Shown: positions 1-9,685, numbered from the stretch's first letter. The stretch: DNA of 64,000 bases from Lachnospiraceae bacterium (GCA_019422065.1 JAHZEA010000005.1:49698-113697), one strand, 5' to 3'. Notes: generated from the letters alone by a model not told the origin. Made by a program: numbers and translations.

Positions 1-819
1 CATTTTGTTATACACCAATGCCAAGGAGCTTAAATTTGTTATATAGTCCAAATGAGCTTTATCCAATAAGTTTTTCCTTACATCAACGGCCATCTGATAA
101 AAATACGCCGCTTTGGCATACACCCTGCTTTTTTCGCATACAGCAGCCGCATCCGTAAGTGTTGTAAGATAAAAGAAGTTCTTCTCTTTAGATACATCAT
201 TTAAAACTTTTATAGCCTTGCTGTAGAGCTCAATGGATTTTTTATAGCGCCCTTTTAAAGCATAAACTCTTGCTAAGCCAATAACAATATCAGCATAATC
301 TTCTTTAGGATAATCCGCTCTGCTCTCTGCCCTTTTAAGCGCCGACTCGTAATACTGTAACGCTCTGTCATTTTTTTCAAGGTCCTCGCAGGCACTGCCT
401 AAGTTATAAAGGCTCATTATACAGTCACTGTCATTTTCATCAAGCTGTGACTCACGTATTTTAAGCGCCTTTCTGTGATAAGAAAAAGCCTCTGTATGCT
501 TATCATCAAGGCTTAAGGCAACAGCCATATTGCTTAATGTATCGGCATAAGGTAAAGAATTTTCGCCTTCTATTTTGCCTCTTATTTCTGCCGCCTGCCT
601 GTAAAGCTCAACAGCTTTTTGATGGTTCATAACATTATCATAAGTAATAGCCAAATTATTCAAATCGTTGGCATATTCAAGACTTTCACAGTCGTTATTA
701 TCTTTATAAAGCTTTATTATATCTTTGCCAAGCTTAATAGCCTCCGCAAAATCGGCTTTGTCGGAAGCTTCAAAAAACTTGTTTCTAAGCTTAATTATCT
801 CTCCTATATAGTAACCCAT
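1..819 (-). CDS. Tetratricopeptide-repeat protein, C-terminal end outside the window
   Basis: An open frame of 273 codons runs leftward from an ATG at 819-817, preceded by a GGAGGT ribosome site, and leaves the window still open. The translation is a series of helical pairs of about 40 residues with the alternating small and aromatic residues of TPR units, for example LNNLAITYDNVMNHQKAVELY and YNLGSACEDLEKNDRALQYY. At least five units are visible. TPR arrays bind partner proteins. No catalytic or membrane segment is seen in this part. The gene follows recX by 15 bases on the same strand, so it may be read from the recA-recX transcript. Its specific role is unknown. Confidence 0.8.
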   Translation of the reverse strand, partial: MGYYIGEIIKLRNKFFEASDKADFAEAIKLGKDIIKLYKDNNDCESLEYANDLNNLAITYDNVMNHQKAVELYRQAAEIRGKIEGENSLPYADTLSNMAVALSLDDKHTEAFSYHRKALKIRESQLDENDSDCIMSLYNLGSACEDLEKNDRALQYYESALKRAESRADYPKEDYADIVIGLARVYALKGRYKKSIELYSKAIKVLNDVSKEKNFFYLTTLTDAAAVCEKSRVYAKAAYFYQMAVDVRKNLLDKAHLDYITNLSSLALVYNKM

Positions 820-834
820 TGGCACCTCCAAATA

Positions 835-1464
835 TTATATCTGCCCGGCGTTTAATTTGTATTCATCTATAACAGGCTTTATTATATCATAACTAAAGCC
901 CCTTCTTAACAGAAAATCCTGTAATTTTTTTAAATCCGCGTCGGAATTGAATGTTTTTCCTGAAGTTTTTTTATCAATTAGCTTTTTGGCGTATAGATAT
1001 TCGTCTATTTCACTGTCAGCAATGGCTTTTTCCGCTGTAGTGCTTTTAACGCCGTAAGACCTTAATTTCTGGCATATTCCATAAGAACCAAGAGGGTTTA
1101 TTTTTAAACACTGCCTAATAAAAGCCATGGAATACTCGTAGTCATTTACATAGTTATACTTTAATAAAAATTCCATAACTTTCTCTATTACATCATTACT
1201 AAAGTCGCTTTGCTCCAGTTTTATTCTTACTTCTTTTTCAGTACGCATTTTATAGCCTAAATACTTAAGCGCGGTATCCTGTGCTTTGATATATACAACT
1301 GTTTCTACAATATAATCGTACACACTTTGACTTATTTCGTTTCCTATTTTAATTTTAAAGTACTCTATATCCTGTGCAATAAGTGAAAAAGCATACTGTC
1401 CGTCTATATAAACACTGTATTTTCCGTTATCCTTTTTTTGCTTTTTAATATCAGTAACTGTCAT
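835..1464 (-). CDS. recX: Regulatory protein RecX
   Basis: RecX binds RecA filaments and modulates recombinase activity. The 209-residue protein has the RecX layout of three-helix repeats. The signature stretch around residues 80-125 contains ALKYLGYKMRTEKEVRIKL and then YVNDYEYSMAFIRQ. It is longer at the N terminus (about 60 residues) than the short enterobacterial forms, as is usual in Firmicutes. It lies directly downstream of recA (66 bases) on the same strand, the classical recA-recX order. The start is an ATG behind a GAGGGG ribosome site. Confidence 0.9.
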   Translation of the reverse strand: MTVTDIKKQKKDNGKYSVYIDGQYAFSLIAQDIEYFKIKIGNEISQSVYDYIVETVVYIKAQDTALKYLGYKMRTEKEVRIKLEQSDFSNDVIEKVMEFLLKYNYVNDYEYSMAFIRQCLKINPLGSYGICQKLRSYGVKSTTAEKAIADSEIDEYLYAKKLIDKKTSGKTFNSDADLKKLQDFLLRRGFSYDIIKPVIDEYKLNAGQI

Positions 1465-1530
1465 AAAATCCCCTCAACAGACAAAAGGCGGTTTTTCACG
1501 CATAAACTGCAGAAAAACCGCTTTTTATAA

Positions 1531-2688
1531 TTAAAGTGTAAGCTGATCTTCGTTATCGGCCATATCATCAACAGGCTCCTCAAGAATAGGGTCTTTTTCT
1601 TCTTCCTCTTCTTTAACCATTGTTGACTCAACTGTCATTGAAGCATCTGGCACAACAGCCGGAAGGCCATAAGCCTTTCTTACTTCGTTTTCAACCTCAA
1701 AGCAAACATCCGGGTTGCTTGCTAAATAAGCCTTGGCATTTTCACGGCCTTGACCGATTCTTGTTTCTTTGTAAGAATACCATGCACCGCTTTTGTTTAT
1801 TATATCAAGGTCAGCGGCCAAATCAAGTATGTCGCCTTCTTTGGATACGCCTTTACCATAAAGAATATCAAATTCTGCAACTTTAAACGGCGGCGCAACT
1901 TTATTTTTAACAATTTTAGCTTTAGTACGGTTTCCTATAATTTCCGTTCCCTGCTTAATAGCATCAGCTTTTCTAATTTCTACTCTAATAGATGCATAGA
2001 ATTTAAGAGCACGTCCGCCTGTTGTTGTTTCAGGATTGCCATAAACAACACCGATTTTTTCTCTAAGTTGGTTAATAAATATAACAGAGCATTTTGTTTT
2101 TCCAATACAGCCTGTAAGCTTTCTTAAAGCTTGGCTCATAAGCCTTGCCTGAAGGCCAACATGGCTATCGCCCATTTCACCCTCAATTTCAGCCTTAGGC
2201 ACAAGGGCTGCAACAGAGTCTACAACTATAATGTCAATAGCACCGCTTCTAACCATTGTTTCGGCTATTTCAAGGGCTTCCTCACCATCGTTAGGCTGGG
2301 ATATATAAAGATTATTTACATCAACACCAAGATTTTTGGCATAAACAGGGTCAAGGGCATGTTCTGCATCTATAAAGCCTGCTATACCGCCTCTTTTTTG
2401 TACTTCGGCAACCATATGCAGAGCAATAGTTGTTTTACCTGAAGACTCCGGACCATAAACTTCTATAATTCTGCCCTTTGGTATACCGCCTACACCCAAA
2501 GCCACATCAAGGCTTAAAGAGCCTGTAGGTGTAACCTCTACAGTATACTTAACATTATTGTCTCCAAGCTTCATTATAGAGCCTTCACCGAATTTTTTTT
2601 CTATCTGTCCAATAGCGGCTTCAAGGGCTTTTTCCTTATCGGAAAAAGCTTCAGCCTCTGCGTTTTTAGCACTTTTTTTATCAGCCAT
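1531..2688 (-). CDS. recA: Recombinase RecA
   Basis: RecA is the ATP-dependent strand-exchange protein that also triggers LexA self-cleavage. At 385 residues it has the expected length. The Walker A motif GPESSGKT lies at about residues 79-86, the Walker B segment IIVVDSVAAL near 155, and the DNA-binding loop containing GNPETTTGG near 215. The C-terminal tail is strongly acidic (EEEEEKDPILEEP), which in RecA proteins restrains DNA binding. The ATG follows GGAGATTGACTG. A LexA-type operator and a TAAAAT -10 element sit between cinA and recA, so recA probably has its own SOS promoter besides any read-through from cinA. Confidence 0.98.
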   Translation of the reverse strand: MADKKSAKNAEAEAFSDKEKALEAAIGQIEKKFGEGSIMKLGDNNVKYTVEVTPTGSLSLDVALGVGGIPKGRIIEVYGPESSGKTTIALHMVAEVQKRGGIAGFIDAEHALDPVYAKNLGVDVNNLYISQPNDGEEALEIAETMVRSGAIDIIVVDSVAALVPKAEIEGEMGDSHVGLQARLMSQALRKLTGCIGKTKCSVIFINQLREKIGVVYGNPETTTGGRALKFYASIRVEIRKADAIKQGTEIIGNRTKAKIVKNKVAPPFKVAEFDILYGKGVSKEGDILDLAADLDIINKSGAWYSYKETRIGQGRENAKAYLASNPDVCFEVENEVRKAYGLPAVVPDASMTVESTMVKEEEEEKDPILEEPVDDMADNEDQLTL

Positions 2689-2718
2689 CAGTCAATCTCC
2701 TTTACATACAGCATATAA

Positions 2719-2732
2719 CAAACTTATGTTCT
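2719..2732. promoter_or_regulatory. LexA (SOS) operator upstream of recA
   Basis: The 14-mer CAAACTTATGTTCT matches 8 of the 10 fixed bases of the Gram-positive LexA box (CGAAC-N4-GTTCG) and has the right dyad spacing. It lies about 30 bases upstream of the recA start. A TAAAAT -10 element on the minus strand (about 2735-2740) sits just upstream of it. That placement suits a repressor blocking recA transcription. LexA itself is not in the window. Confidence 0.6.
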
Positions 2733-2758
2733 TATTTTATCATCTAAATTCGAACATG

Positions 2759-4006
2759 TCAACTGTTTTGTTCTCTTTCATCCAGTTCTCGTCTTAAAGC
2801 GTCAAAAACAGCATCTACAGTACGTGTACGTATTCTTTCTCTGTTGCCTGTAAAATGAAGCTCTTTTGTAATAGTTTTGCCATATACATAAAGACCGATG
2901 TAAACAAGGCCAACCGGCTTTTCTTCAGTTCCGCCGCCAGGGCCTGCTATGCCCGTTGTGGAAAGACCTATATCAGTGCCTGCGCTTTTTGCTATGCCTT
3001 CTGCCATTTCAGCCGCCGTTTGAGCACTTACGGCACCATATTTATCAAGAGTTTCTTTTTTAACACCAAGTCGGCGCATTTTAGCCTCATTGCTGTATGT
3101 AACAGCACCTTCCATAAATACCTCAGATATTCCCGGAACATCGGTAAATGCAGCTGAAAGCATACCTCCTGTGCATGACTCACTTACAGCAACTGTTATT
3201 TTATTTTTAATAAGCCTTTGGCACATAACTTCCGGCAGTGTTGTTTCCCCTTCACCGTAAACATTGTTTCCAAGGCGTTTATAAATCTCATCTGCCACTG
3301 GAGAAATAAGGGCATTAGCTTCTTCCTCACTTTTGGCCTTTGCTGTAATGCGCACAATAACCTCTATGTTTTTAACATATGTTGCTATTGTAGGGTTAGT
3401 CTGGTTTTCTATTAAATCACGAAGAACATACTCTGTTTTGCTCTCTCCTACTTTGGCAATACGCAGAACACGTGATACAAACATATATTCCTGTTTAGAA
3501 GCCAAATATGGTCTAACGTATTTTTCAAACATAGGGATAAGCTCTTTAGGCGGTCCCGGAAGCATAACAAGTATTTTGCCGTTTTCGTCTATCATAATTC
3601 CCGGCGCCGTTCCGTTTTCGTTGTAAAGCACAATAGAGCCTTCCGGCACAAGAGCCTGCTTGTAATTGTTTTCTGTCATCTCACGGTTAAGCTTATTAAA
3701 AAAGTCCTTAAGCATTTCAAGGGCTTTTGCGTCCTCAACAAGCTTTTTGCCAAAAATTTTGCATCCTGTTTCTTTAGTTAAATCATCGCCTGTAGGTCCT
3801 AAGCCGCCGGATGTAATAACAAGGTCGCTTCTTGAAAAAGCCTCGTTTAAAACTTCCTCAAGCCTTTTTGCGTTATCCCCTACAACTGCCTGATGATACA
3901 TCTCTATGCCAAGAGATGAAAGCTGTTTTGAAAGATACTGTGCATCGGAATTAAGTATATCTCCCAAAAGGAGCTCAGTTCCTACAGCTATAATCTCTGC
4001 TTTCAT
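2759..4006 (-). CDS. cinA: CinA family protein (nicotinamide-nucleotide amidohydrolase / competence-damage protein)
   Basis: The 415-residue protein has the two CinA domains. The N-terminal molybdopterin-binding-like (COG1058) domain covers about residues 1-170 and carries GTELLLGDILNSDAQYLS and SGGLGPTGDDLTKE. The C-terminal domain covers about 255-415 and carries SESCTGGMLSAAFTDVPG and STTGIAGPGG. In studied members the C-terminal domain hydrolyses NMN to NaMN, and the N-terminal domain acts on ADP-ribose-like substrates. cinA-recA is a widespread Gram-positive gene pair. Its first four bases overlap the stop of the upstream small membrane gene (ATGA), which shows translational coupling. 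Confidence 0.95.
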   Translation of the reverse strand: MKAEIIAVGTELLLGDILNSDAQYLSKQLSSLGIEMYHQAVVGDNAKRLEEVLNEAFSRSDLVITSGGLGPTGDDLTKETGCKIFGKKLVEDAKALEMLKDFFNKLNREMTENNYKQALVPEGSIVLYNENGTAPGIMIDENGKILVMLPGPPKELIPMFEKYVRPYLASKQEYMFVSRVLRIAKVGESKTEYVLRDLIENQTNPTIATYVKNIEVIVRITAKAKSEEEANALISPVADEIYKRLGNNVYGEGETTLPEVMCQRLIKNKITVAVSESCTGGMLSAAFTDVPGISEVFMEGAVTYSNEAKMRRLGVKKETLDKYGAVSAQTAAEMAEGIAKSAGTDIGLSTTGIAGPGGGTEEKPVGLVYIGLYVYGKTITKELHFTGNRERIRTRTVDAVFDALRRELDEREQNS

Positions 4007-4332
4007 TTTAAAGCCTCCTGCTCACTGTCTTTTTTGCCTATAAATTTGGCCGCCATACAGTAAAGGTTCACTACTGCAACAATAACCATAAGCACAATTG
4101 AAATTGTGGCTGTTGCTCCTGCGGTATCAAGTATAGCCGCATAATCGCCTATTTCAGTCTTTCTTCTAAACTCCAATATCTGCATAACAACCGATAAATT
4201 GCATAAAGTAAAACTTACTGTAAAAAATATAACCTGCTTTCCTAAAGAGCTCTTTTTAAAAAGCTTAAGCCCTATAAAAGGGATAACTATTGCCAGTACA
4301 CCAAGTATAACACTTGCCAAATTATAATTCAT
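4003..4332 (-). CDS. Small three-helix membrane protein of unknown function
   Basis: The 109-residue protein has about three hydrophobic helices (residues 5-22, 33-52, 70-95) and a charged tail ending KKDSEQEALK. I do not recognise the family. It overlaps cinA by four bases and follows pgsA by 26 bases, so it belongs to the rimO-pgsA-cinA transcription unit. The ribosome site GGGG lies 11 bases before the ATG. No catalytic motif is visible. Confidence 0.7.
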   Translation of the reverse strand: MNYNLASVILGVLAIVIPFIGLKLFKKSSLGKQVIFFTVSFTLCNLSVVMQILEFRRKTEIGDYAAILDTAGATATISIVLMVIVAVVNLYCMAAKFIGKKDSEQEALK

Positions 4333-4358
4333 ATTAAATAAACCCCTTTTTAATAAGT

Positions 4359-4904
4359 TTATCCACGAAGCACATTTATATTTTTAACTATATAGTCCAC
4401 ACCTGATACAACTGTAAAAAATGCCGCAACATATATAAGTATTTCTCCCAAAGCATGGCCGGCAACACCGCCAACACCTGAAAGCACAACTATAATCATA
4501 AGCATCTGGCTTACTGTTTTTATCTTACCCCACCAGCTGGCGGCAATAACAATCCCGTTTTCAACGGCAATAAGCCTTAAACCCGTAATTATAAACTCAC
4601 GGCTTATTATAACTATAACAACCCATGCCGGTATATCCCTTAATGACACCATTGAAATCATAGCGGCTGAAACCAAAAGCTTATCAGCTAAAGGGTCCAT
4701 AAATTTACCAAAATTAGTAACAAGGTTATACTTTCTTGCCAAGTGTCCGTCTAAATAATCAGTAAAGGATGCTACCATAAATATCAATGTAGCAATATAC
4801 CTGTTTAAAGGCACAGGCACAAGTCCGCTTAAAAGCACTACAACAAAAACAGGTATCATTATAACCCTTAACATTGTAAGCTTATTAGGCAAGTTCATCT
4901 GCAT
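4359..4904 (-). CDS. pgsA: CDP-diacylglycerol-glycerol-3-phosphate 3-phosphatidyltransferase
   Basis: PgsA transfers a phosphatidyl group from CDP-diacylglycerol to glycerol-3-phosphate, the committed step to phosphatidylglycerol in the membrane. The protein has 181 residues and several transmembrane helices. It carries the CDP-alcohol phosphatidyltransferase signature D-G-x2-A-R-x8-G-x3-D-x3-D, seen as DYLDGHLARK followed by FGKFMDPLADK (about residues 48-74). The N terminus PNKLTMLRV is also typical. It sits between rimO and the small membrane gene; rimO-pgsA-cinA-recA is a common Firmicute order. Confidence 0.95.
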   Translation of the reverse strand: MQMNLPNKLTMLRVIMIPVFVVVLLSGLVPVPLNRYIATLIFMVASFTDYLDGHLARKYNLVTNFGKFMDPLADKLLVSAAMISMVSLRDIPAWVVIVIISREFIITGLRLIAVENGIVIAASWWGKIKTVSQMLMIIVVLSGVGGVAGHALGEILIYVAAFFTVVSGVDYIVKNINVLRG

Positions 4905-4933
4905 TTAAAACTCAATCCTTTCAATTAAAAGCC

Positions 4934-6274
4934 TCATTCTTTAACATCACCATAAAGGTCATAGTCGCTTGAGGCTGTAATAAGAACATTTACAAAATCG
5001 CCTGTAAGAAGTTCTTCCTCGCTTTTAACAAACACAAGGCCGTCAATTTCAGGAGCGTCTCTGTAGCTTCTTGCGCAGTAAATGTTGTCGTCAGGAAGTT
5101 TGCCTTCAATAATAACTTTAAGCTCTTTTCCCTCAAATGAGCGGCATTTTTCCGCCGATATATTCCTTTGTATATCCATTATTATGTCTTTGCGTTCCTG
5201 CTTTAATTCCTCGCTTATCTGACCTTCCATTTTAGCCGCCGGAGTGCCGTCTTCTCTTGAATATGTAAACACCCCTAATCTGTCAAAGCCTATATCCTGA
5301 ATAAACTCTGCAAGAGCACCGAACTCCTCGCCGTTTTCCTGTGGAAAGCCTGTTATAATGCTTGTTCTTATGGCAATATCCGGCATAGCTTTTCTTAATT
5401 TTTCTACTTTTTGTTTAATAAGTTTTGCAGTAGAGCGTCTGCCCATTCTTTTAAGCACACTGTCGCTTCCGTGCTGAACAGGCATATCAAGGTAGTGAAG
5501 TATTTTCTTTTCACTTGCCATTACTTCTATAGTTTCATCAGTAATATTTTCAGGGTAGCAGTAAAGAAGCCTTACCCACTCAATACCGTCTACTGTGCAA
5601 ATATTTTTAAGGAGCTCATCAAGAACACTTTTACCGTAAATGTCTTTTCCATAAACAGCTGTATCCTGCGCCACAAGTATAAGCTCTTTTACACCCTGCT
5701 GAGCAAGTGTTTTTGTTTCCTCAATAAGGCTTTCCATACTTCTGCTTCTGTATTTTCCTCTTAAGGACGGTATAACGCAGTATGTGCAGTGGCTGTCACA
5801 GCCTTCGGCTATTTTTAAGTAAGCATAGTGTCCGGCTGTTGTAACAACTCGGTTTAAACTGTTATTTTCATCTTTCATTACTTTGTCAAAATCACCTAAA
5901 GTCTTAATTTTCTTCCCCTCCAGTACAGCTTTAACAGCTTCAACAATGCTTTCGTACTCGGTTGTACCCAATATGGCGTCAACCTCAGGAAGCTCGTCAA
6001 AAATTTCTTTTTCATACCTTTGCCCAAGACAGCCGGCAACAATAATAGCTTTGCAGTTTCCGGTTTCTTTCAGTTTGCCAGCCTGCAAAATAGTGTCTAT
6101 GCTCTCCTCAAGGGCATCATTAATAAAACAGCATGTGTTAATTACTATTACATCTGCTTTTTCTTCTTCCTGAATAATGTTTATACCCTCTTTACGGCAT
6201 AACCCCAGCATCACCTCACTGTCAACAAGGTTTTTATCACAGCCCAGCGATATAAAGGCTAAATTAGCGTTCAA
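4934..6274 (-). CDS. rimO: Ribosomal protein S12 methylthiotransferase RimO
   Basis: RimO is a radical-SAM enzyme that adds a methylthio group to the conserved aspartate of ribosomal protein S12. The N-terminal UPF0004 domain supplies three ligands to one [4Fe-4S] cluster (C12, C48, C82). The radical-SAM motif C159-x3-C163-x2-C166 (GCDSHCTYC) binds the second cluster. A TRAM domain ends the 446-residue protein. The start FISLGCDKNLVDSE is characteristic of RimO rather than MiaB. The start codon is TTG (6274-6272), placed nine bases after GGAGG. Confidence 0.96.
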   Translation of the reverse strand: MNANLAFISLGCDKNLVDSEVMLGLCRKEGINIIQEEEKADVIVINTCCFINDALEESIDTILQAGKLKETGNCKAIIVAGCLGQRYEKEIFDELPEVDAILGTTEYESIVEAVKAVLEGKKIKTLGDFDKVMKDENNSLNRVVTTAGHYAYLKIAEGCDSHCTYCVIPSLRGKYRSRSMESLIEETKTLAQQGVKELILVAQDTAVYGKDIYGKSVLDELLKNICTVDGIEWVRLLYCYPENITDETIEVMASEKKILHYLDMPVQHGSDSVLKRMGRRSTAKLIKQKVEKLRKAMPDIAIRTSIITGFPQENGEEFGALAEFIQDIGFDRLGVFTYSREDGTPAAKMEGQISEELKQERKDIIMDIQRNISAEKCRSFEGKELKVIIEGKLPDDNIYCARSYRDAPEIDGLVFVKSEEELLTGDFVNVLITASSDYDLYGDVKE

Positions 6275-6412
6275 ATGAATATACCTCCAAATTATAAATT
6301 AAATTATAAACGGCATGAGAGGCACTGCCCACATACCGTTTAATAAATGCCTATTTAGTTATTTTATCATTTTTATGTGCCGAAAACAATACAAAGCCCT
6401 TTAAAACATACA

Positions 6413-9388
6413 TTACTCACTTTGCTGGTTTCTGTTTTTGTATTCCTCAAAAGATGAATACAGCACTTTTCTTGGTTTACTGCCTTCTTCTGGTCCAACA
6501 ATGCCCATTTTTTCCATTTGCTCCACAATTCTGGCGGCTCTGTTGTAGCCTATTCTGAACTGTCTTTGAAGCATTGAAACAGAGGCTTTTTCTTTGCTTA
6601 TAACAAGCTCAACAGCTTCGTCAAAGTGTTCGTCTTTTTCTTCTCCGTCATCACTGTTTCCGCTTGGAACGGCTGATGTAATTTTGTCTATAACTTCACT
6701 GTCGTAACTTGCTTCTCCGCCGTCTTTAATAAAATCAACTATGTTTTCAACTTCTTTATCCGTTACAAATGCGCCTTGTATTCTAACAGGTTTAACCTTG
6801 CCCATTGGGTAAAAGAGCATATCGCCTTTACCCAAAAGCTTTTCAGCGCCTACACAGTCAAGTATTGTTCTTGAGTCAATTCCCGAAGAAACGGCAAAAG
6901 CTATTCTTGACGGTATATTAGCCTTAATAACACCTGTAATAACATCAACCGACGGTCTTTGTGTAGCTATAATTAAATGCATTCCTGCCGCCCTTGCCAG
7001 CTGTGCAAGCCTGCAAATAGAGTCCTCAACCTCGTTAGGTGCCGCCATCATAAGGTCAGCCAACTCGTCTATAATAATAACTATCTGAGGCATAAAATCA
7101 GTTTCGCCTTTTTCCTTTTTCATAGCGTTATAGCCTTTTATGTCTCTTACATGACATTCAGCAAATGTATTGTATCTTAAAAGCATTTCTTTAACTGCCC
7201 AGTTTAAAGCACCTGCCGCCTTTTTAGGGTCTGTAACAACTGGTATAAGAAGGTGCGGTATGCCGTTATACACACTAAGCTCTACAACCTTAGGGTCAAC
7301 CAAAAGCAGTTTAACTTCTTCCGGCTTAGCTTTATAAATAATGCTTGTTATAATTGTGTTTATGCACACACTCTTTCCTGAGCCAGTAGCACCGGCTATA
7401 AGAAGGTGCGGCATTTTGGCAATATCAGTTACAACACAGTTTCCGGCAATGTCTTTACCTAAAACAAATGTCAGTTTTGACTCAGCATTTTTAAATGCGT
7501 CGCTTTCTAAAACAGTTCTAAGATAAACCGACTGCACTTCTTTATTAGGTACCTCAATACCAACTGCCGCTTTGCCCGGTATAGGGGCTTCAATTCTTAT
7601 TCCTGTTGCCGCAAGATTAAGTGCAATATCGTCTGAAAGATTTACAATTTTGCTTACCTTAACGCCTTGGCTTGGTGTAAGCTCATAGCGTGTAACTGTA
7701 GGGCCTTTGTTTACCTGTATAACCTTGGCCGAAACACCAAAGCTTTGGAGTGTGTCCTCTAGTTTTTTGGCGTTTTCTATCATGTCAGCCTTTGTTTCTC
7801 CACCAGTATAAACCGGTTCTTTTCCTAATAAGTCAATAGGCGGAAAAACATATTCTTTCTTTGGCTTTTCAACTTCTTTAATTTCAGCTTCTTTTGATAT
7901 CTCGCTTTCAGCTTCTTTCAAAGCTTCTTTTTCATTTTCTTTGTTCAGCTCTGAATTTTGTTTTAATTCATTTTCTGTTTCATTTAAAGCTTCATTTATT
8001 TCTTCAGCAGAAGTTTCGTCAAGCATATTTTCGTCACCGCTGAACTCATAGCCTTCTTCATTGTCATTTTCTTCTATTTGTGCTGCCGGCAACTCATTTT
8101 CTGCTATTTCTTCCGCTTCTTTATTTTCTTCTTGAACTTCTTCTGCTTCTTTCTGGCTTTCAACTGTTTCAGTTTGACCAAAAGGTACAGAAATTAAATT
8201 GTCATTAGAGCTTTCGGCAATATTTTCATTATTATTTTCTTCAATTATATTATTCTCGTTCAATTCCGGCTCTTTTTCCATTACCTCCGGCAAATCATCA
8301 AACACGCCAAATATAGCCGGAGCACTTTCTTCCTGCTCTATTTCGCTTTCTTCTGTATTTATAGCGCCTATAACCTCTATAAGCTTTTCATTGGTATGAA
8401 GGCCGTTTTCTTCGTCATCTTCTGGTACTTCACGGCAGAAATCATATATATCCTCTTTCTTTTCTTCTTTTTTAGGCTCTTCTTTTTTCTCGAAAACAAC
8501 AGCGTTTAATGCCGGCAAATCACTGTCTAAGCCTTCATCGCCGTTTATTGTAATATTAAAATTGCCTTTTTTGTATTTATGTACTTTATTTTCAAACTTT
8601 GCATTTTCTATCTCACGCTTTTGAGCGCGTTTTTCTTCTTTAATGCGTATATTTTCGGCCTTTGCCTTAATACGTGCTTCTTTAACTCTTTGTCTTTGAC
8701 CAAAGTAGTCAGCAATATTCAAAATACCAGTAACTGCTGATTTTCCTGTTGAAAGCATAACAGAAATAACCATAATAGCCAAAAGCACAATATAGCTTCC
8801 CCAGCCTAAAAATTTATCTAAATAATAGGCCGTAATGCCGCCAAAAACTCCGCCGTTTACACCTGTTGCATCGGTATAAAAGTCTGATATTCTTTTAAAA
8901 AAGCCAACATCAGCAAATGAACCGCTTTTTTCGGTTATAAGATGGAAAAAAGCTGCAAATGATATTAAAAACAAAATAATGCCTGTTATTTTAGCACTTG
9001 TAAAATGTCTTTCTTTTGCAAAAAGATACCAAATAGCAAAAGCTGTTACAAGTATAGGCAGTAAAAAAGCACTTATGCCCAACAGGCCTTTAAATATACT
9101 ATTTATAAACTCGCCGAATATACCCATTACAGACGTGCAAAGGCTCAGTAGAACTATTACCGAAAGTATTATAAGAATAATCATTATTATTTCTTGTTTA
9201 AGTGAATTTTTTTCCGGCTGAGTTTTAGAAGAAGTACGTGAATTTTTATTTGTTTTAGAAGCAGTACTTTTGCCGCTTTGCCTTGTGCCGGTTTTAGATG
9301 TGCTTTTAACGCCGGATTTACCGGAATTTTTAGCTGCCGATTTTACAGCCTTTTGCGAAGAAGAAGCCTTCACCTTCTGTTGAGCCAT
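6413..9388 (-). CDS. ftsK: DNA translocase FtsK/SpoIIIE
   Basis: This is a membrane-anchored hexameric DNA pump that clears chromosome DNA from closing septa and moves DNA into the forespore. The 991-residue protein has a basic Ser/Lys-rich N terminus and four or five membrane helices (about 68-215). A very acidic Glu/Asn-rich linker (about 300-530) follows. Next comes the motor, with Walker A GATGSGKS and Walker B VIIIDELADLMM, and then a gamma winged helix (about 915-975, MLQRQFRIGYNRAARIVEQ) that reads the polar DNA signals. The linker is longer than in Bacillus SpoIIIE. The gene stands alone, and its 5' region carries five copies of a 9-base repeat. Confidence 0.95.
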   Translation of the reverse strand: MAQQKVKASSSQKAVKSAAKNSGKSGVKSTSKTGTRQSGKSTASKTNKNSRTSSKTQPEKNSLKQEIIMIILIILSVIVLLSLCTSVMGIFGEFINSIFKGLLGISAFLLPILVTAFAIWYLFAKERHFTSAKITGIILFLISFAAFFHLITEKSGSFADVGFFKRISDFYTDATGVNGGVFGGITAYYLDKFLGWGSYIVLLAIMVISVMLSTGKSAVTGILNIADYFGQRQRVKEARIKAKAENIRIKEEKRAQKREIENAKFENKVHKYKKGNFNITINGDEGLDSDLPALNAVVFEKKEEPKKEEKKEDIYDFCREVPEDDEENGLHTNEKLIEVIGAINTEESEIEQEESAPAIFGVFDDLPEVMEKEPELNENNIIEENNNENIAESSNDNLISVPFGQTETVESQKEAEEVQEENKEAEEIAENELPAAQIEENDNEEGYEFSGDENMLDETSAEEINEALNETENELKQNSELNKENEKEALKEAESEISKEAEIKEVEKPKKEYVFPPIDLLGKEPVYTGGETKADMIENAKKLEDTLQSFGVSAKVIQVNKGPTVTRYELTPSQGVKVSKIVNLSDDIALNLAATGIRIEAPIPGKAAVGIEVPNKEVQSVYLRTVLESDAFKNAESKLTFVLGKDIAGNCVVTDIAKMPHLLIAGATGSGKSVCINTIITSIIYKAKPEEVKLLLVDPKVVELSVYNGIPHLLIPVVTDPKKAAGALNWAVKEMLLRYNTFAECHVRDIKGYNAMKKEKGETDFMPQIVIIIDELADLMMAAPNEVEDSICRLAQLARAAGMHLIIATQRPSVDVITGVIKANIPSRIAFAVSSGIDSRTILDCVGAEKLLGKGDMLFYPMGKVKPVRIQGAFVTDKEVENIVDFIKDGGEASYDSEVIDKITSAVPSGNSDDGEEKDEHFDEAVELVISKEKASVSMLQRQFRIGYNRAARIVEQMEKMGIVGPEEGSKPRKVLYSSFEEYKNRNQQSE

Positions 9389-9403
9389 TTACTTACACCT
9401 CAT

Positions 9404-9473
9404 TTATAACTTTTATAACTTATCTCAAAATTTTTTATAACTTTTATAACTTTTTTCTAGCTTATTATAACTT
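9404..9473. repeat. Five copies of TTATAACTT upstream of ftsK/spoIIIE
   Basis: The 9-mer TTATAACTT occurs exactly at 9404, 9413, 9435, 9444 and 9465. It forms two back-to-back doublets plus a single copy. Equivalent copies are 31 and 30 bases apart, close to three helical turns. On the coding strand they read AAGTTATAA and fall within the first 85 bases upstream of the start, in the probable leader or promoter. They could be protein binding sites or stacked -10-like elements. Confidence 0.7.
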
Positions 9474-9610
9474 AATTTGAAATTTACCCATTAGATTAGT
9501 ATATCATTATTTTTACTTGTTTGCATAGATGTTTTAAAACAATGCTTTTTACCTAATACGCCAAAAAATCTTTTAAAACCAAAAAGACAGCCGAAATTAG
9601 ACATACAATA

Positions 9611-9639
9611 TTGTTATAATAAAACTACTATGCTATACT
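9611..9639 (+). promoter_or_regulatory. Probable sigma-A promoter of the acyltransferase-purK unit
   Basis: TTGTTA (9611-9616) and TATACT (9634-9639) are separated by 17 bases and lie about 47 bases before the acyltransferase start. No other good match was seen in this 297-base gap between divergent genes. Confidence 0.55.
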
Positions 9640-9685
9640 TTTGAAATGATTAATCAAACCATTTAAGGTAGAAAGGAATTAGAAA

